The notes below the pieces were generated by a model, which searched no databases, was not told where the DNA came from, and saw only the letters and a list, made by a program, of their open reading frames with translations. Made by a program: the position numbers and the translations under genes. Source: Chitinophaga filiformis (GTDB lineage Bacteria > Bacteroidota > Bacteroidia > Chitinophagales > Chitinophagaceae). From it: a stretch of DNA of 64,000 nucleotides. The stretch spans positions 2,583,001-2,647,000 of the forward strand of contig NZ_CP095855.1 in assembly GCF_023100805.1 (NCBI RefSeq), in the 5' to 3' direction. Shown here in pieces: positions 43,605 to 52,272 of the stretch (position 1 is its first letter; each line of letters opens with the position of its first letter).

Positions 43605-44927
43605 TCACGCAGGCCGCTTCGTCAGGAGGTCTGCCACATACCCTGCACTAAGCGGAACAGGGTCGTATTGGCTGAGCTCTTCCTTCAGCCTGGAGATATT
43701 CGTTTTATACAGCGGTGTCGCTAATATAGTGTCAAATGCTTTGCTGATCTGATCTGCACCGGGATTTTCCGTATGCAGGTTAATGCCGTACTTCATATAC
43801 CCGATCCTGGCGCAGGTCTCGTTTTTACATTCGTCCGTACCGGCAGCAATGATGGGCAATCTGTGCTGAAGGCTTAACAGCACACCATCATAACCTCCGT
43901 CAGTAATAAAGACATCTGCATAAGGCATTACGTCGGCAAAAGGAATATAATCTTCAATGATAACATTGCTATAGGGATATTTTGCCCGTAAGGCTTCCGT
44001 CCCCGATCCTCCTGTGGCGACAATAGTAAGCACATTGGTATTGCGGAATGCTTCCAGTGTGGGGATAATGATGTTGTTGACATCTTTACCCGTTCTGCCC
44101 TGTGTAACCAGCGCGATCTTCCTGTATTGATGCAACCTGTCGTCAAACCACGGCAATTTTTTTTCATCAGCTGAATACGGCTGCAGAGCGCCTATGTAAC
44201 GGATATTATTACCCATATCCCTGCGTTGGTATTCAAGTCCGGGCGTACCTATCTGCAGGACCAGGTCGGCGTTTTTAATAATGCTGTCCAGCATGTTCGC
44301 ACCTTTATTCCTGATACCGTATGTTTTGAAAACCTGTTCATATACTTTGTAAGATTCTTTGAACAGTATCTTATCTGTTAGAAAACGTAAAGCGGCCTGC
44401 TTCAATCGCCCTAACAAATGGTGGGAAGGCGTTATGCCAAGGCCGTAGGGAGGCAGGTCACGCGAAGCTTCCGCCAGGGGTACCACACCGATGGCAATGA
44501 CCGGTATGCCTAGAATCTTGCGGATGATAGGAGCGGCAGTGAACATATTGTCTACTATCACGATATCGAAGGGAAATACTTCAAAGATGCTGCGGATGTT
44601 CTCAAAATGCCTGGCAGCAGGCCTCGCAAACGTATGGGTTAAGTGATGGTTCAGTTTTGCTACCCGGTCCCTGACCCTGGTGCCGCCGGGGGGTGGCTCA
44701 TCTGCATTTTCTTCATTTACCTGCCTGTGCTTTCGCGGTGTGTAATGATAAATGTATAACCGGTGGAATTTAGTGGTATAGTATTCAGACGCATACCATC
44801 TTACATCGCAGCCACAATCCTGTAAATACTTCGCTAAGCCTGTCAAAGGATCAATATGGGCATCAGTTGAGATAGTAGCAAATAATACTTTCTTACCGGC
44901 AAGTTGTTCAATACTACTTGTCATCAT
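43605..44927 (-). CDS. UDP-glycosyltransferase-like protein (GT1 fold)
   Basis: A 440-residue GT-B-fold transferase. The N-terminal acceptor domain starts KKVLFATISTDAHIDPLTGLAKYL, and the C-terminal donor domain has YRKIALVTQGRTGKDVNNIIIPTLEAF and VIIEDYIPFADVMPYADVFITDGGYDGVLLSLQHRLPIIAAGTDECKNE. The usual His-Gly-Gly of the UGT donor signature is Asp-Gly-Gly here. Members glycosylate small lipophilic molecules such as macrolides, sterols or carotenoids. It is monocistronic, preceded by a 573-nt gap. No pathway partner is adjacent. Confidence 0.85.
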   Translation of the reverse strand: MMTSSIEQLAGKKVLFATISTDAHIDPLTGLAKYLQDCGCDVRWYASEYYTTKFHRLYIYHYTPRKHRQVNEENADEPPPGGTRVRDRVAKLNHHLTHTFARPAARHFENIRSIFEVFPFDIVIVDNMFTAAPIIRKILGIPVIAIGVVPLAEASRDLPPYGLGITPSHHLLGRLKQAALRFLTDKILFKESYKVYEQVFKTYGIRNKGANMLDSIIKNADLVLQIGTPGLEYQRRDMGNNIRYIGALQPYSADEKKLPWFDDRLHQYRKIALVTQGRTGKDVNNIIIPTLEAFRNTNVLTIVATGGSGTEALRAKYPYSNVIIEDYIPFADVMPYADVFITDGGYDGVLLSLQHRLPIIAAGTDECKNETCARIGYMKYGINLHTENPGADQISKAFDTILATPLYKTNISRLKEELSQYDPVPLSAGYVADLLTKRPA

Positions 44928-45500
44928 AAATATTAAAAGCGTATGTGATAATGCTTGAAATGAATAATGCTGCTAATGGTTTAAAGCATTAACGTAAATG
45001 GTTATATTATACGTTGACAGGAACGTTGTGGCGCAATGCAGGTTCAGCGAGATAGGTGGAATTTGTTTGTTCAATTGAGCAATACAAATCTAAGGGAAAT
45101 CTGGCGATAAAAACGCATAAATACCGAAAAATACAATGTTATATTGCCCGTTTGCCGGAACTGCGGCAGGATACGCTGCACCTGAAAAGGTATTACAGAT
45201 GCAGAAGAGAGTGCGCCTATTCCGGTAAACCTGACCCGGATAATGCCTGCAACACCTGGGAATATGATCCACATGTGGAAGAAAGATCTACCTCCTGCCG
45301 GCCTGACCGGCAGACTCGAATGCGGTATTTAAACTGCATGCTCCCTGCAATACCGTTATTGAAGGAAGGGTAAGCAATGGTACAACGGAGCTGTTGAAAG
45401 TAACGCCAGCCTCCCGGGAAAAGGACATGACCATCATGTAAATGATGGTGGCATGTGGTTTGTACCGCCATTCACATCTTTCCCCATTTAATAATAACGG
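44928..45500. other. Gap with a possible gene remnant and a hairpin
   Basis: 573 nt without an intact gene. An open frame at 45056-45373 has an arginine/cysteine-rich, non-protein-like composition and I do not call it. A relic that reads like a glycosidase C-terminus lies at 45313-45441. A perfect 8-bp stem (ACCATCAT 45430-45437 with ATGATGGT 45442-45449, loop GTAA) follows it. Confidence 0.5.
45313..45441 (+). pseudogene. Possible C-terminal remnant of a glycoside hydrolase
   Basis: In frame from 45313 the sequence reads DSNAVFKLHAPCNTVIEG, RVSNGTTELLKVTPASRE and KDMTIM, then stops at TAA 45439-45441. This is protein-like (strands, then a charged C-terminus) and resembles to me the last strands of six-hairpin glycosidases. 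An in-frame TGA at 45304-45306 cuts it off upstream, and there is no start. If true, a gene decayed just before the alpha-amylase. The assignment is tentative. Confidence 0.3.
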
Positions 45501-46982
45501 ATGAAAAACGGTACAATGATGCAGTACTTCCACTGGTACACACCTGAAGATGGAAGTTGGTGGAATACGGTAAAAAACGAAGCGCCTAAACTGGCTGCTA
45601 TGGGTATTAACGCCGTTTGGCTGCCTCCGGCCTATAAGGGAGCAGGAGGCAGCAACAGCCGAGGTTACGATGTATATGACCTGTACGATCTCGGTGAATT
45701 TGATCAGAAAGGGACAGTGCGCACCCGTTACGGTACCCGGCAGGAATACATAGCTGCTATAAAAGCTATCCATGACGCCGGTATGCAGGCGTATGTAGAT
45801 ATAGTGGTCAACCACCTGATGGGAGGCGATGAGACAGAAAAGATAACTGTCAGGAAAGTAGATCCGGAAGACAGGAATAAGTTCATCTCAGATCCTATGC
45901 TGGCAGAAGCTTATACCCGCTTTACCTTTCCCGGACGTAAGGGTAAGTATTCCACATTTAAATGGGATCATCAGTGTTTTACAGGAGTAGACCACATTAC
46001 CGGTTCCGACGAGAATGCGATTTTCAGTATACAGAATGAATATGGTGAACTATGGGAAGATGTGGTAGATGAAGAGAAAGGCAACTTTGATTTCCTGATG
46101 GGCGCCGATATTGAATTCCGTAATCCCGCGGTGCGTGAAGAAGTAAAGCGATGGGGAGAATGGTACTACGATACCCTAAAGCCTGATGGTTACCGCCTGG
46201 ATGCGGTGAAACACATCACGCCCGGTTTCATGAATGAATGGCTGGACCACATGAGGAAATATGCTCACCGGGATCTTTTTGCTGTGGGGGAATATTGGGC
46301 GGCCGACGATGTAGAACTGTCACTGAAATATATAGATGCTGTAGAGGGCCGGATGTCTCTCTTTGACGCATCATTGCATCACAACTTCTTTGATGCATCC
46401 AAAGCGGGCAGGGATTATGATCTTACTACCATTTTTGAAGGCTCATTGGTATTGCAGCAACCTACCCTTGCAGTGACCCTGATCGACAATCATGATACAC
46501 AACCGCTACAGGCACTGGAAGCGCCTGTGGAAGGCTGGTTCAGGCCAATAGCCTACTCCCTGATATTATTGCGGGAACATGGTTATCCCTGTGTATTTTA
46601 TCCCGATCTGTATGGTGCAACCTATACCGGCAGGAAGGAGGACGGTGAAGAAATAAGGGTAGAACTGGCGCCTGTGGAAGGGCTGGACAAACTGCTTGCG
46701 GCCAGGGATCAATATGCGTATGGCCTGCAAAGAGATTATTTCGATCATCCCAATTGTATTGGCTGGACCCGGGAAGGAGATAAGGAACATACCGGTTGCG
46801 CTATTGTGATCTCCAATTCCGAAGAAGGAACGAAACATATGGAGATGGGAAAGCGTTACGCAGGCAAACGGTTTAAAGATATATTGGGCAGACGGGGGGA
46901 AGAAATTGTGATAGACCAGGAAGGATGGGGCGACTTCCTGTGTGCTGCCGGCGCCGTGTCGGTGTGGGTACAGGGAGAATAA
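45501..46982 (+). CDS. Cytoplasmic alpha-amylase, GH13 (subfamily 5-like)
   Basis: A 493-residue alpha-amylase without a signal peptide, so acting on intracellular alpha-1,4-glucans. It starts MKNGTMMQYFHWYTPEDGSWW, the hallmark of GH13_5 (E. coli AmyA/BLA type). The catalytic residues are nucleophile D234 (GYRLDAVKHI), acid/base E264 (AVGEYW) and stabiliser D332 (IDNHDT). The calcium/His region VDIVVNHLMGGD is intact, and a C-terminal beta domain ends the protein. It is followed by a 112-nt gap and an S10 peptidase; no glycogen genes are adjacent. Confidence 0.95.
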   Translation: MKNGTMMQYFHWYTPEDGSWWNTVKNEAPKLAAMGINAVWLPPAYKGAGGSNSRGYDVYDLYDLGEFDQKGTVRTRYGTRQEYIAAIKAIHDAGMQAYVDIVVNHLMGGDETEKITVRKVDPEDRNKFISDPMLAEAYTRFTFPGRKGKYSTFKWDHQCFTGVDHITGSDENAIFSIQNEYGELWEDVVDEEKGNFDFLMGADIEFRNPAVREEVKRWGEWYYDTLKPDGYRLDAVKHITPGFMNEWLDHMRKYAHRDLFAVGEYWAADDVELSLKYIDAVEGRMSLFDASLHHNFFDASKAGRDYDLTTIFEGSLVLQQPTLAVTLIDNHDTQPLQALEAPVEGWFRPIAYSLILLREHGYPCVFYPDLYGATYTGRKEDGEEIRVELAPVEGLDKLLAARDQYAYGLQRDYFDHPNCIGWTREGDKEHTGCAIVISNSEEGTKHMEMGKRYAGKRFKDILGRRGEEIVIDQEGWGDFLCAAGAVSVWVQGE

Positions 46983-47094
46983 TAATAGTCAGTATATGGT
47001 CAACAGCAAGAGGGATTTTCCTTTTATCCCAAAATTCGCTGTATAGCCGATTGCTTCTATTATATTTACCCTGAAACCATTTATCAATCAACTT

Positions 47095-48606
47095 ATGATC
47101 AACAAAATCTTATTGCCCCTGGCATTTACAGGTGTGGTCATCGCACAGGTGGCTGTATTGCCGGTCAGGGCGCAGACGAAACCCTCGCCTTCCAGAGTAT
47201 TGGCTGTTGACTCTTCCGTAGTAACGAAACATGAAGTGACCATCAAGGGGCAGCGCGTGCCTTATACCGCTACCGCCGGCAGCATTCCCGTATGGGATGA
47301 TGAGGGCAAACCCGTTGCGGGCGTATTTTACACGTATTATGAGCGGGATGATGTAAAAGACAAATCCGGCCGTCCGCTGGTCATTTCCTTTAACGGGGGG
47401 CCTGGTACTCCTTCCGTATGGATGGAGATCGGGTATACCGGTCCGCGGATGCTGAACATAGACGATGAAGGCTACCCGGTACAACCCTATGGCATGCGGG
47501 ATAATCCGCATTCCATCCTGGATGTTGCAGATATTGTGTATGTAGACCCGGTGAATACGGGCTATTCCCGCCCCGTAAGCAAAGATATTCCCGGCAGCAA
47601 ATTCTATGGCGTAAATGCCGATATCAAATACCTCGCGGAATGGATCAATACTTTCGTAACCCGCAACGGGCGCTGGGCCTCTCCTAAATTCCTGATAGGG
47701 GAAAGCTATGGCACCACCCGTGTATCCGGCCTGGCACTGGAGCTACAGGACGCTCAGTGGATGTACCTGAACGGTGTTGTACTGGTATCGCCTACAGAAT
47801 TGGGCATACTGCGCAACGGACCGCTGGATGCCGCCCTGAAGCTGCCTTATTTTGCGGCTACCGCCTGGTATCATAAAAAGCTGCCTGCCGATCTGCAACA
47901 GAAAGATCTGAACGATGTACTGCCTGAAGTGGAGAACTTCACGATCAATGAGCTGATCCCTGCTTTGTCGAGAGGCGGAGCGCTGGATGATGCACAACGT
48001 AAAAGCATCGGCGCCCGCGTTGCACGTTACAGTGGACTGAAGGAACAGGTAGTGCAGGAAAATAACCTGGATGTGTCTACCAACCTTTTCTGGAAAGAAC
48101 TGCTGCGCGATCAGGGCTATACTGTGGGCAGGCTGGATTCCCGTTACAGGGGCATTGACCGGCAGACAGGAGGTACCAGTCCTGACTATAATGCGGAGCT
48201 GACCGCCTGGTTACAGGCCTTTACGCCGGCTATCCACATCTATCTGCGGGATGAACTGAAGTATAAAACAGACCTGAAATATAACATGTTCGGTGATGTA
48301 TATCCCTGGGACAGGAAGGACGATAAGACCGGCGAAAACCTGCGTCAGGCCATTGCCCAGAATCCCTTCCTGCACCTCCTGGTACAATCCGGATATTACG
48401 ACGGGGCCTGCGATTACTTCAATGCCAAATACAGCATGTGGCAGATGGACCCAGGTGGTAAACTGAAAGACCGTCTCAAATGGGAAGGTTATCGCAGCGG
48501 GCATATGATGTACCTGAGAAAGGACGATCTGGCCGCGGCGAACGAGAACCTGCGGAAGTTTATTCTGGAATCCATTCCCGCCAAAGGTCAGGCGGCAAAA
48601 TATTAA
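47095..48606 (+). CDS. Exported serine carboxypeptidase (peptidase family S10)
   Basis: A 503-residue peptidase with a signal peptide (LLPLAFTGVVIAQVAVLPVRA). The S10 triad is visible: Ser204 in LIGESYGTTR, Asp in SGYYDGACDYF and His in YRSGHMMYLR. The oxyanion region is LVISFNGGPGTPS. The fold is alpha/beta hydrolase with a helical cap. S10 enzymes remove C-terminal residues at acidic pH; this one works in the periplasm or outside. The gene ends 3 nt before a strong terminator. A TATATTTA (one mismatch to the -7 consensus) lies upstream near 47060-47067. Confidence 0.93.
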   Translation: MINKILLPLAFTGVVIAQVAVLPVRAQTKPSPSRVLAVDSSVVTKHEVTIKGQRVPYTATAGSIPVWDDEGKPVAGVFYTYYERDDVKDKSGRPLVISFNGGPGTPSVWMEIGYTGPRMLNIDDEGYPVQPYGMRDNPHSILDVADIVYVDPVNTGYSRPVSKDIPGSKFYGVNADIKYLAEWINTFVTRNGRWASPKFLIGESYGTTRVSGLALELQDAQWMYLNGVVLVSPTELGILRNGPLDAALKLPYFAATAWYHKKLPADLQQKDLNDVLPEVENFTINELIPALSRGGALDDAQRKSIGARVARYSGLKEQVVQENNLDVSTNLFWKELLRDQGYTVGRLDSRYRGIDRQTGGTSPDYNAELTAWLQAFTPAIHIYLRDELKYKTDLKYNMFGDVYPWDRKDDKTGENLRQAIAQNPFLHLLVQSGYYDGACDYFNAKYSMWQMDPGGKLKDRLKWEGYRSGHMMYLRKDDLAAANENLRKFILESIPAKGQAAKY

Positions 48607-48609
48607 AAC

Positions 48610-48639
48610 AGGAGGCTCCGGCAGGAGCCTCCTTTCTTT
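48610..48639 (+). terminator. Intrinsic terminator after the S10 peptidase
   Basis: AGGAGGCTCC (48610-48619) and GGAGCCTCCT (48624-48633) form a perfect 10-bp stem with a 4-nt loop, followed by TTCTTT. The next gene starts only 16 nt later, so its promoter must overlap this element. Confidence 0.8.
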
Positions 48640-48654
48640 AGCGTAATATTGTGT

Positions 48655-49224
48655 ATGCAAAGGCTCATAGCACATATCAGTAAATTCGTAACACTCACGG
48701 AGGAAGACAAAGAGACCATACTATCCCTTATACAATACCAGGAGATAAAAAAGAAGGAATACCTGCTCCGGCAGGATGCAGTCTGTAATGCCAATTACTT
48801 TATTTTAAAAGGCGTTTTCCGCAAGTATTACATTGATGAAAAAGGGTCTGAGCAGATCATCCATTTTGGTATTGATAACTGGTGGATAACAGACTATGAC
48901 AGCCTGGACAGAAGGCAGCCCTCCCAATACTTTATACAGGCCGTAGAGCACTCGGAAGTGGCTGTATTGGACTGGCGGGTCCAGGAGGCGCTTTTTGCCA
49001 AAATACCTGCCCTGGAACGCTATTTCAGGCTGATCCTGCAAAGGGCATATGCCGCCTCTATGCAGCGCATCCGGTATATCTACGATTTTAGCGGGGAGGA
49101 ACGCTATTATCATTTCAGTAACCTGTATCCCGAATTCCTGCAACGTATCCCGCAATATATGGTAGCATCCTACCTGGGTTTTACCCCTGAGTTCCTCAGT
49201 AAGATCAGGGCTAAGAAAATCTGA
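48655..49224 (+). CDS. Crp/Fnr-family transcriptional regulator
   Basis: A 189-residue regulator from ATG 48655 (a TTG at 48649 is possible). The N-terminal cyclic-nucleotide-binding-like beta roll has KKEYLLRQDAVCNANYFILKGVFRKYYIDEKGSEQIIHFG. The C-terminal winged helix has QRIPQYMVASYLGFTPEFLSKIRAKK. No Fnr cysteine cluster is seen. The AhpD-like gene begins 75 nt downstream; this pairing is common in Bacteroidota, and the regulator probably activates that gene in reply to an unknown stress or ligand. Confidence 0.92.
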   Translation: MQRLIAHISKFVTLTEEDKETILSLIQYQEIKKKEYLLRQDAVCNANYFILKGVFRKYYIDEKGSEQIIHFGIDNWWITDYDSLDRRQPSQYFIQAVEHSEVAVLDWRVQEALFAKIPALERYFRLILQRAYAASMQRIRYIYDFSGEERYYHFSNLYPEFLQRIPQYMVASYLGFTPEFLSKIRAKKI

Positions 49225-49252
49225 ACTCTCTTTTCTTGAACTTGATTAAGTT

Positions 49253-49279
49253 TTGGCAGCAGCCGGCGTTGCAACTTTG
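49253..49279 (+). promoter_or_regulatory. Putative promoter of the AhpD-like gene
   Basis: TTG at 49253-49255 and CAACTTTG at 49272-49279 (one base off TAnnTTTG), 16 nt apart, in the gap before ATG 49300. The spacing is a little short. Confidence 0.3.
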
Positions 49280-49299
49280 TGTCAACAAAAACGCAAATC

Positions 49300-49734
49300 A
49301 TGGAAACACGTCTTAATATGGCACAGGTAGAACCAGAAGCTTACAAAGCAATGCTGGCAATGGAAAAATACCTTCATACAACAGCTATCAATCCCCTGCA
49401 TAAGGAGCTTATCAAGATCAGGGCTTCGCAGATCAACGGCTGTGCTTACTGTATCGATATGCATACAAAAGATGCCCGTAAACTGGGAGAAACAGAACAA
49501 CGCATTTACGCGCTGAATGCCTGGAGAGAAACACCTTTCTTTTCCCAGGAGGAAAGAGCCATCCTGGCTCTGACCGAAGAGGTGACCCGTATCAGCAATC
49601 ATGTGAGCGATGCCACCTATAATACCGCCGTACAGGTACTGGGAGAAAAACTGACCGCCCAGGTAATGATGGCAGCCGTAGCTATCAATTCCTGGAACAG
49701 GATCGGGATCGCTACCAGGATGATGCCGGCATGA
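49300..49734 (+). CDS. Carboxymuconolactone decarboxylase / AhpD-like peroxidase family protein
   Basis: A 144-residue all-helical protein starting METRLNMAQVEPEAYKAM (ATG 49300; a longer frame begins with GTG at 49279). The redox motif CAYCIDMHTKDARKLGE contains the CxxC and following His of AhpD-like enzymes, and the family lengths agree. Such proteins reduce peroxides or act as thiol-linked reductases rather than as a true decarboxylase. It lies directly downstream of the Crp-type regulator, which is the natural candidate for its control. Possible partners such as AhpC are not nearby. Confidence 0.9.
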   Translation: METRLNMAQVEPEAYKAMLAMEKYLHTTAINPLHKELIKIRASQINGCAYCIDMHTKDARKLGETEQRIYALNAWRETPFFSQEERAILALTEEVTRISNHVSDATYNTAVQVLGEKLTAQVMMAAVAINSWNRIGIATRMMPA

Positions 49735-49771
49735 ATATAGTACAACAGGTATACCAATATAGTGGATTGTA

Positions 49772-49869
49772 CTACCTACGGGCTCTCTGGTATAGCATTT
49801 CAGGCACTATTCTATAGCGATCGCTATACAATAGTGCCTGAAATGCTATACCAGAGAGCCCGTAGGTAG
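49772..49869. repeat. 98-bp near-perfect palindrome
   Basis: Two 49-bp arms (49772-49820 and 49821-49869) are reverse complements with a single C/C mismatch at 49812/49829. The outer 40 bp are perfect, and the centre is TATAGCGATCGCTATA with no loop. It lies in the 282-nt gap between convergent genes and lacks a T run, so it is not a classical terminator although it could stop both transcripts as a hairpin. The rest of the gap (49870-50016) shows nothing else. Confidence 0.85.
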
Positions 49870-50016
49870 AAGGCCGATACGAAGAGGTACTATAGTCGCA
49901 CACTTATCATATATCCTGTTTGCCCATTCCGTGATGGACAGGATGTTTGGTTACGGTTTAAAATATGAAACCGGTTTTAAGGACACACACCTGGGACAGA
50001 TCGGGAAACAATAATC

Positions 50017-52107
50017 TTATTCTTTCAGATGGCTGATCAGGAATGCTGCGGTGGCTTCGTCTACCCTGAGGGCATTACTGTATTTCATCCAGTGATGGGT
50101 ATCGTCGGGAATGGCCAGGTACTCAAATGGCACGCCTTTGTCCTCCAGCCGGCGCAACAGGTCTATGGTCTGGCCGAAATCCACATTGCGGTCGTCATCG
50201 GCATGAATGAGCAGCACGGGAGAGGTCCAGGTATTCACATAGGCCACGGGAGAGGACATCCACGACACTTTTAGTGCGGTATCAACATCGGGGGCGGTAG
50301 TAGCAGATGGGGGAGGCATAAATTGCGAGCGGTTGTGTACACCGTGTATATCTACGCCTGCGGCGAATAGTTTTGAGTCCCTGCCCAGGGCATGTGCGGT
50401 GAGGAAGCCACCGTAGGAGCCGCCATACACGCCGATCTTCCTGGCATCCACCTGCGGCTGCGCTGCCAGCCATTCGCCTGCAGCTTTGATATCCTGGTAT
50501 TCTGATGCCCCGATGATGCCCGCATGCGGCGGCTTGTGGAATTCATATCCATAGCCGATACCGAGACGGTAGTTCACCGACAGCACTATAAATCCCTGGC
50601 TGGCCAGGTACTGGTTAACAGCGTATCCATTGGCATAATAATCCATGTAGTGCCATCCCAGCAGCATCTGTCGCTGGGGACCGCCATGGATGTATACGAT
50701 GGCCGGATGTTTTGCAGCCTTGTCTTTAGGCTCAAACAATTGTGCATGTACGGTGGTGCCATCGGGCGCTTTGAATGTAACTGGTTTTGGGGTGACCATT
50801 TGCGCTTCGGGGAAGCTGGAAGGCAAGAACGTTTTGCCTATCACTTTGGGAACGCCTTTCCGGAAAGGCATTACCGCCGGCAGTAAGGGTTGCTGTGCGG
50901 TAGCGGTGAGTGCGGCAATAGTATGACCATCGCCTGTTACAACGGGATAAGTTTCTATACCATCTCCGGAACTGAGTAGTTCCATAGCCGCTTTATCGAC
51001 CGGTACGCGGGCCAGATGTCTGCGGTCTATATCCGCAGCTGCAGGGCCTGTATTGGCGCTGAATACGATCCATTTGCCATCAGGACTGGGCTCTATATGT
51101 TCCACCATGAACGCACCGGGGGTGAGTAACAACGGTGTGCCTCCCTTTGGCGTAATAGAATAGAGATGCGGCCATCCGTCGTGGTAGGAGAGGAATGTGA
51201 TATTGTCATCTGTGGGCCAGTTCAGATTCGTACCACCGTCGGTGGTAGGGATAGAGCCGGGTAAAGTAGGCGGAGCTTTCCATAGCAGCCGGCCCTCGCC
51301 GCTGGCAATAGCTGCCGTCCAGATGGCCCAGGGCTGGTGCTTGCGTGCCAGCAGAGAATCGGGAGCACCACCGGTACCGGGCGTACGGATAAATGCGATC
51401 TGCTTCCCGTCGGGCGACCAATGGGGAGAAAGGTCCCTGGAAAAGCCGGGGGCTATCCATTGCAGGGGGCTGGCCGCATTGCGGTATACGCCGATGTAGG
51501 AATGGTCGTTGCGGTTATTCACAAAAGCAAGTCCGGCGCCATCGGGGCCCCAGGCAATACTGTGGCAGGAACCCTTCACGGTGAACAGGTTCCGGGCAGG
51601 AGATGCGCCATCTGCCGGCGCTATCCAGATCTGTCCACCTTTAATGAAAGCAACACTGTCGCCATGTGGAGAGATAGCGGGGAAATCGCCTTCAGACAAT
51701 AGTTTGGCGGTACCACCTGCAAAAGGAATGGACCATACTTCTGTTTTGGGAGGTATGGGCATATGGGTTGCATTCACAGGATTACTGCTTTCTTTTCCAC
51801 CATGATCACCTCCACGGGTATATACCACCCATTTACCATCGGGCGAGATAGACAGGCTGCTGATCTCCTGCCCGTCGTCCTGCGTATAGTCAGTGAGTTT
51901 CCGGGGCGTGAAATCGGGACCGGCGGCAACATATACATTTCTTTTCCCCTGTTCATTCAGCGCCCAGGCAATACCGTTACCGGTGGAAGCGCTGGTAAGA
52001 ACGGAGGGAAAGGGATAGCTGGTAACCGCTTCCATTGTAAACTGTTGGGCGCTTACACTGTATATGTGCAGGAGAAGGGTGGTGGAGAGAAGGATGGATC
52101 TGATCAT
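50017..52107 (-). CDS. Exported prolyl-oligopeptidase-family (S9) peptidase
   Basis: A 696-residue S9 peptidase with a signal peptide (MIRSILLSTTLLLHIYSVSA). The first about 410 residues are a beta propeller of WD/PD40-type repeats (SPDGKWVVYTRGGD, WSPDGKQIAFI, SPDGKWIVFS). The alpha/beta-hydrolase domain has the nucleophile Ser564 in GVYGGSYGGFLTAHA, the Asp in LIHADDDRNVDFG and the His in DDTHHWMKYSN. It resembles DPP IV/acylaminoacyl peptidases of the S9B/C groups. It cuts dipeptides or modified residues off peptides in the periplasm. It stands alone. Confidence 0.94.
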   Translation of the reverse strand: MIRSILLSTTLLLHIYSVSAQQFTMEAVTSYPFPSVLTSASTGNGIAWALNEQGKRNVYVAAGPDFTPRKLTDYTQDDGQEISSLSISPDGKWVVYTRGGDHGGKESSNPVNATHMPIPPKTEVWSIPFAGGTAKLLSEGDFPAISPHGDSVAFIKGGQIWIAPADGASPARNLFTVKGSCHSIAWGPDGAGLAFVNNRNDHSYIGVYRNAASPLQWIAPGFSRDLSPHWSPDGKQIAFIRTPGTGGAPDSLLARKHQPWAIWTAAIASGEGRLLWKAPPTLPGSIPTTDGGTNLNWPTDDNITFLSYHDGWPHLYSITPKGGTPLLLTPGAFMVEHIEPSPDGKWIVFSANTGPAAADIDRRHLARVPVDKAAMELLSSGDGIETYPVVTGDGHTIAALTATAQQPLLPAVMPFRKGVPKVIGKTFLPSSFPEAQMVTPKPVTFKAPDGTTVHAQLFEPKDKAAKHPAIVYIHGGPQRQMLLGWHYMDYYANGYAVNQYLASQGFIVLSVNYRLGIGYGYEFHKPPHAGIIGASEYQDIKAAGEWLAAQPQVDARKIGVYGGSYGGFLTAHALGRDSKLFAAGVDIHGVHNRSQFMPPPSATTAPDVDTALKVSWMSSPVAYVNTWTSPVLLIHADDDRNVDFGQTIDLLRRLEDKGVPFEYLAIPDDTHHWMKYSNALRVDEATAAFLISHLKE

Positions 52108-52124
52108 GGGCGCAGGAGAATTAA

Positions 52125-52264
52125 AATCAGGAATTAAGAATCAGGAATGAGAAAATACGAATACAAATCGACATTCTGATACTTTAGTCAATCCATTATA
52201 GCCGGCATCGGTGAAGAAGCGCTGCTGCAATGAGTTTCCTGGTTCCTGACCCTTAATTCCGATT
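52125..52264. repeat. Interrupted inverted repeat with AATCAGGAA core
   Basis: AATCAGGAATTAAGAATCAG onwards (52125-52147) and its complement (52243-52264) match over 22-23 bp with few differences. The same core ATCAGGAA/TTCCTGAT forms a hairpin after the chitinase gene (63706-63744). It lies between the S9 gene start and the 3' end of the response-regulator gene. Confidence 0.5.
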
Positions 52265-52272
52265 CCAGTTGG

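Noticed and set aside
45056..45373. 105-codon open frame in the gap before alpha-amylase
   Set aside because: Arg/Cys-rich, no recognisable folding pattern, and it overlaps the better candidate relic in another frame.
49772..49869. Palindrome read as an ordinary intrinsic terminator
   Set aside because: No T run, no loop and an arm length of 49 bp, all atypical; reported as a repeat instead.
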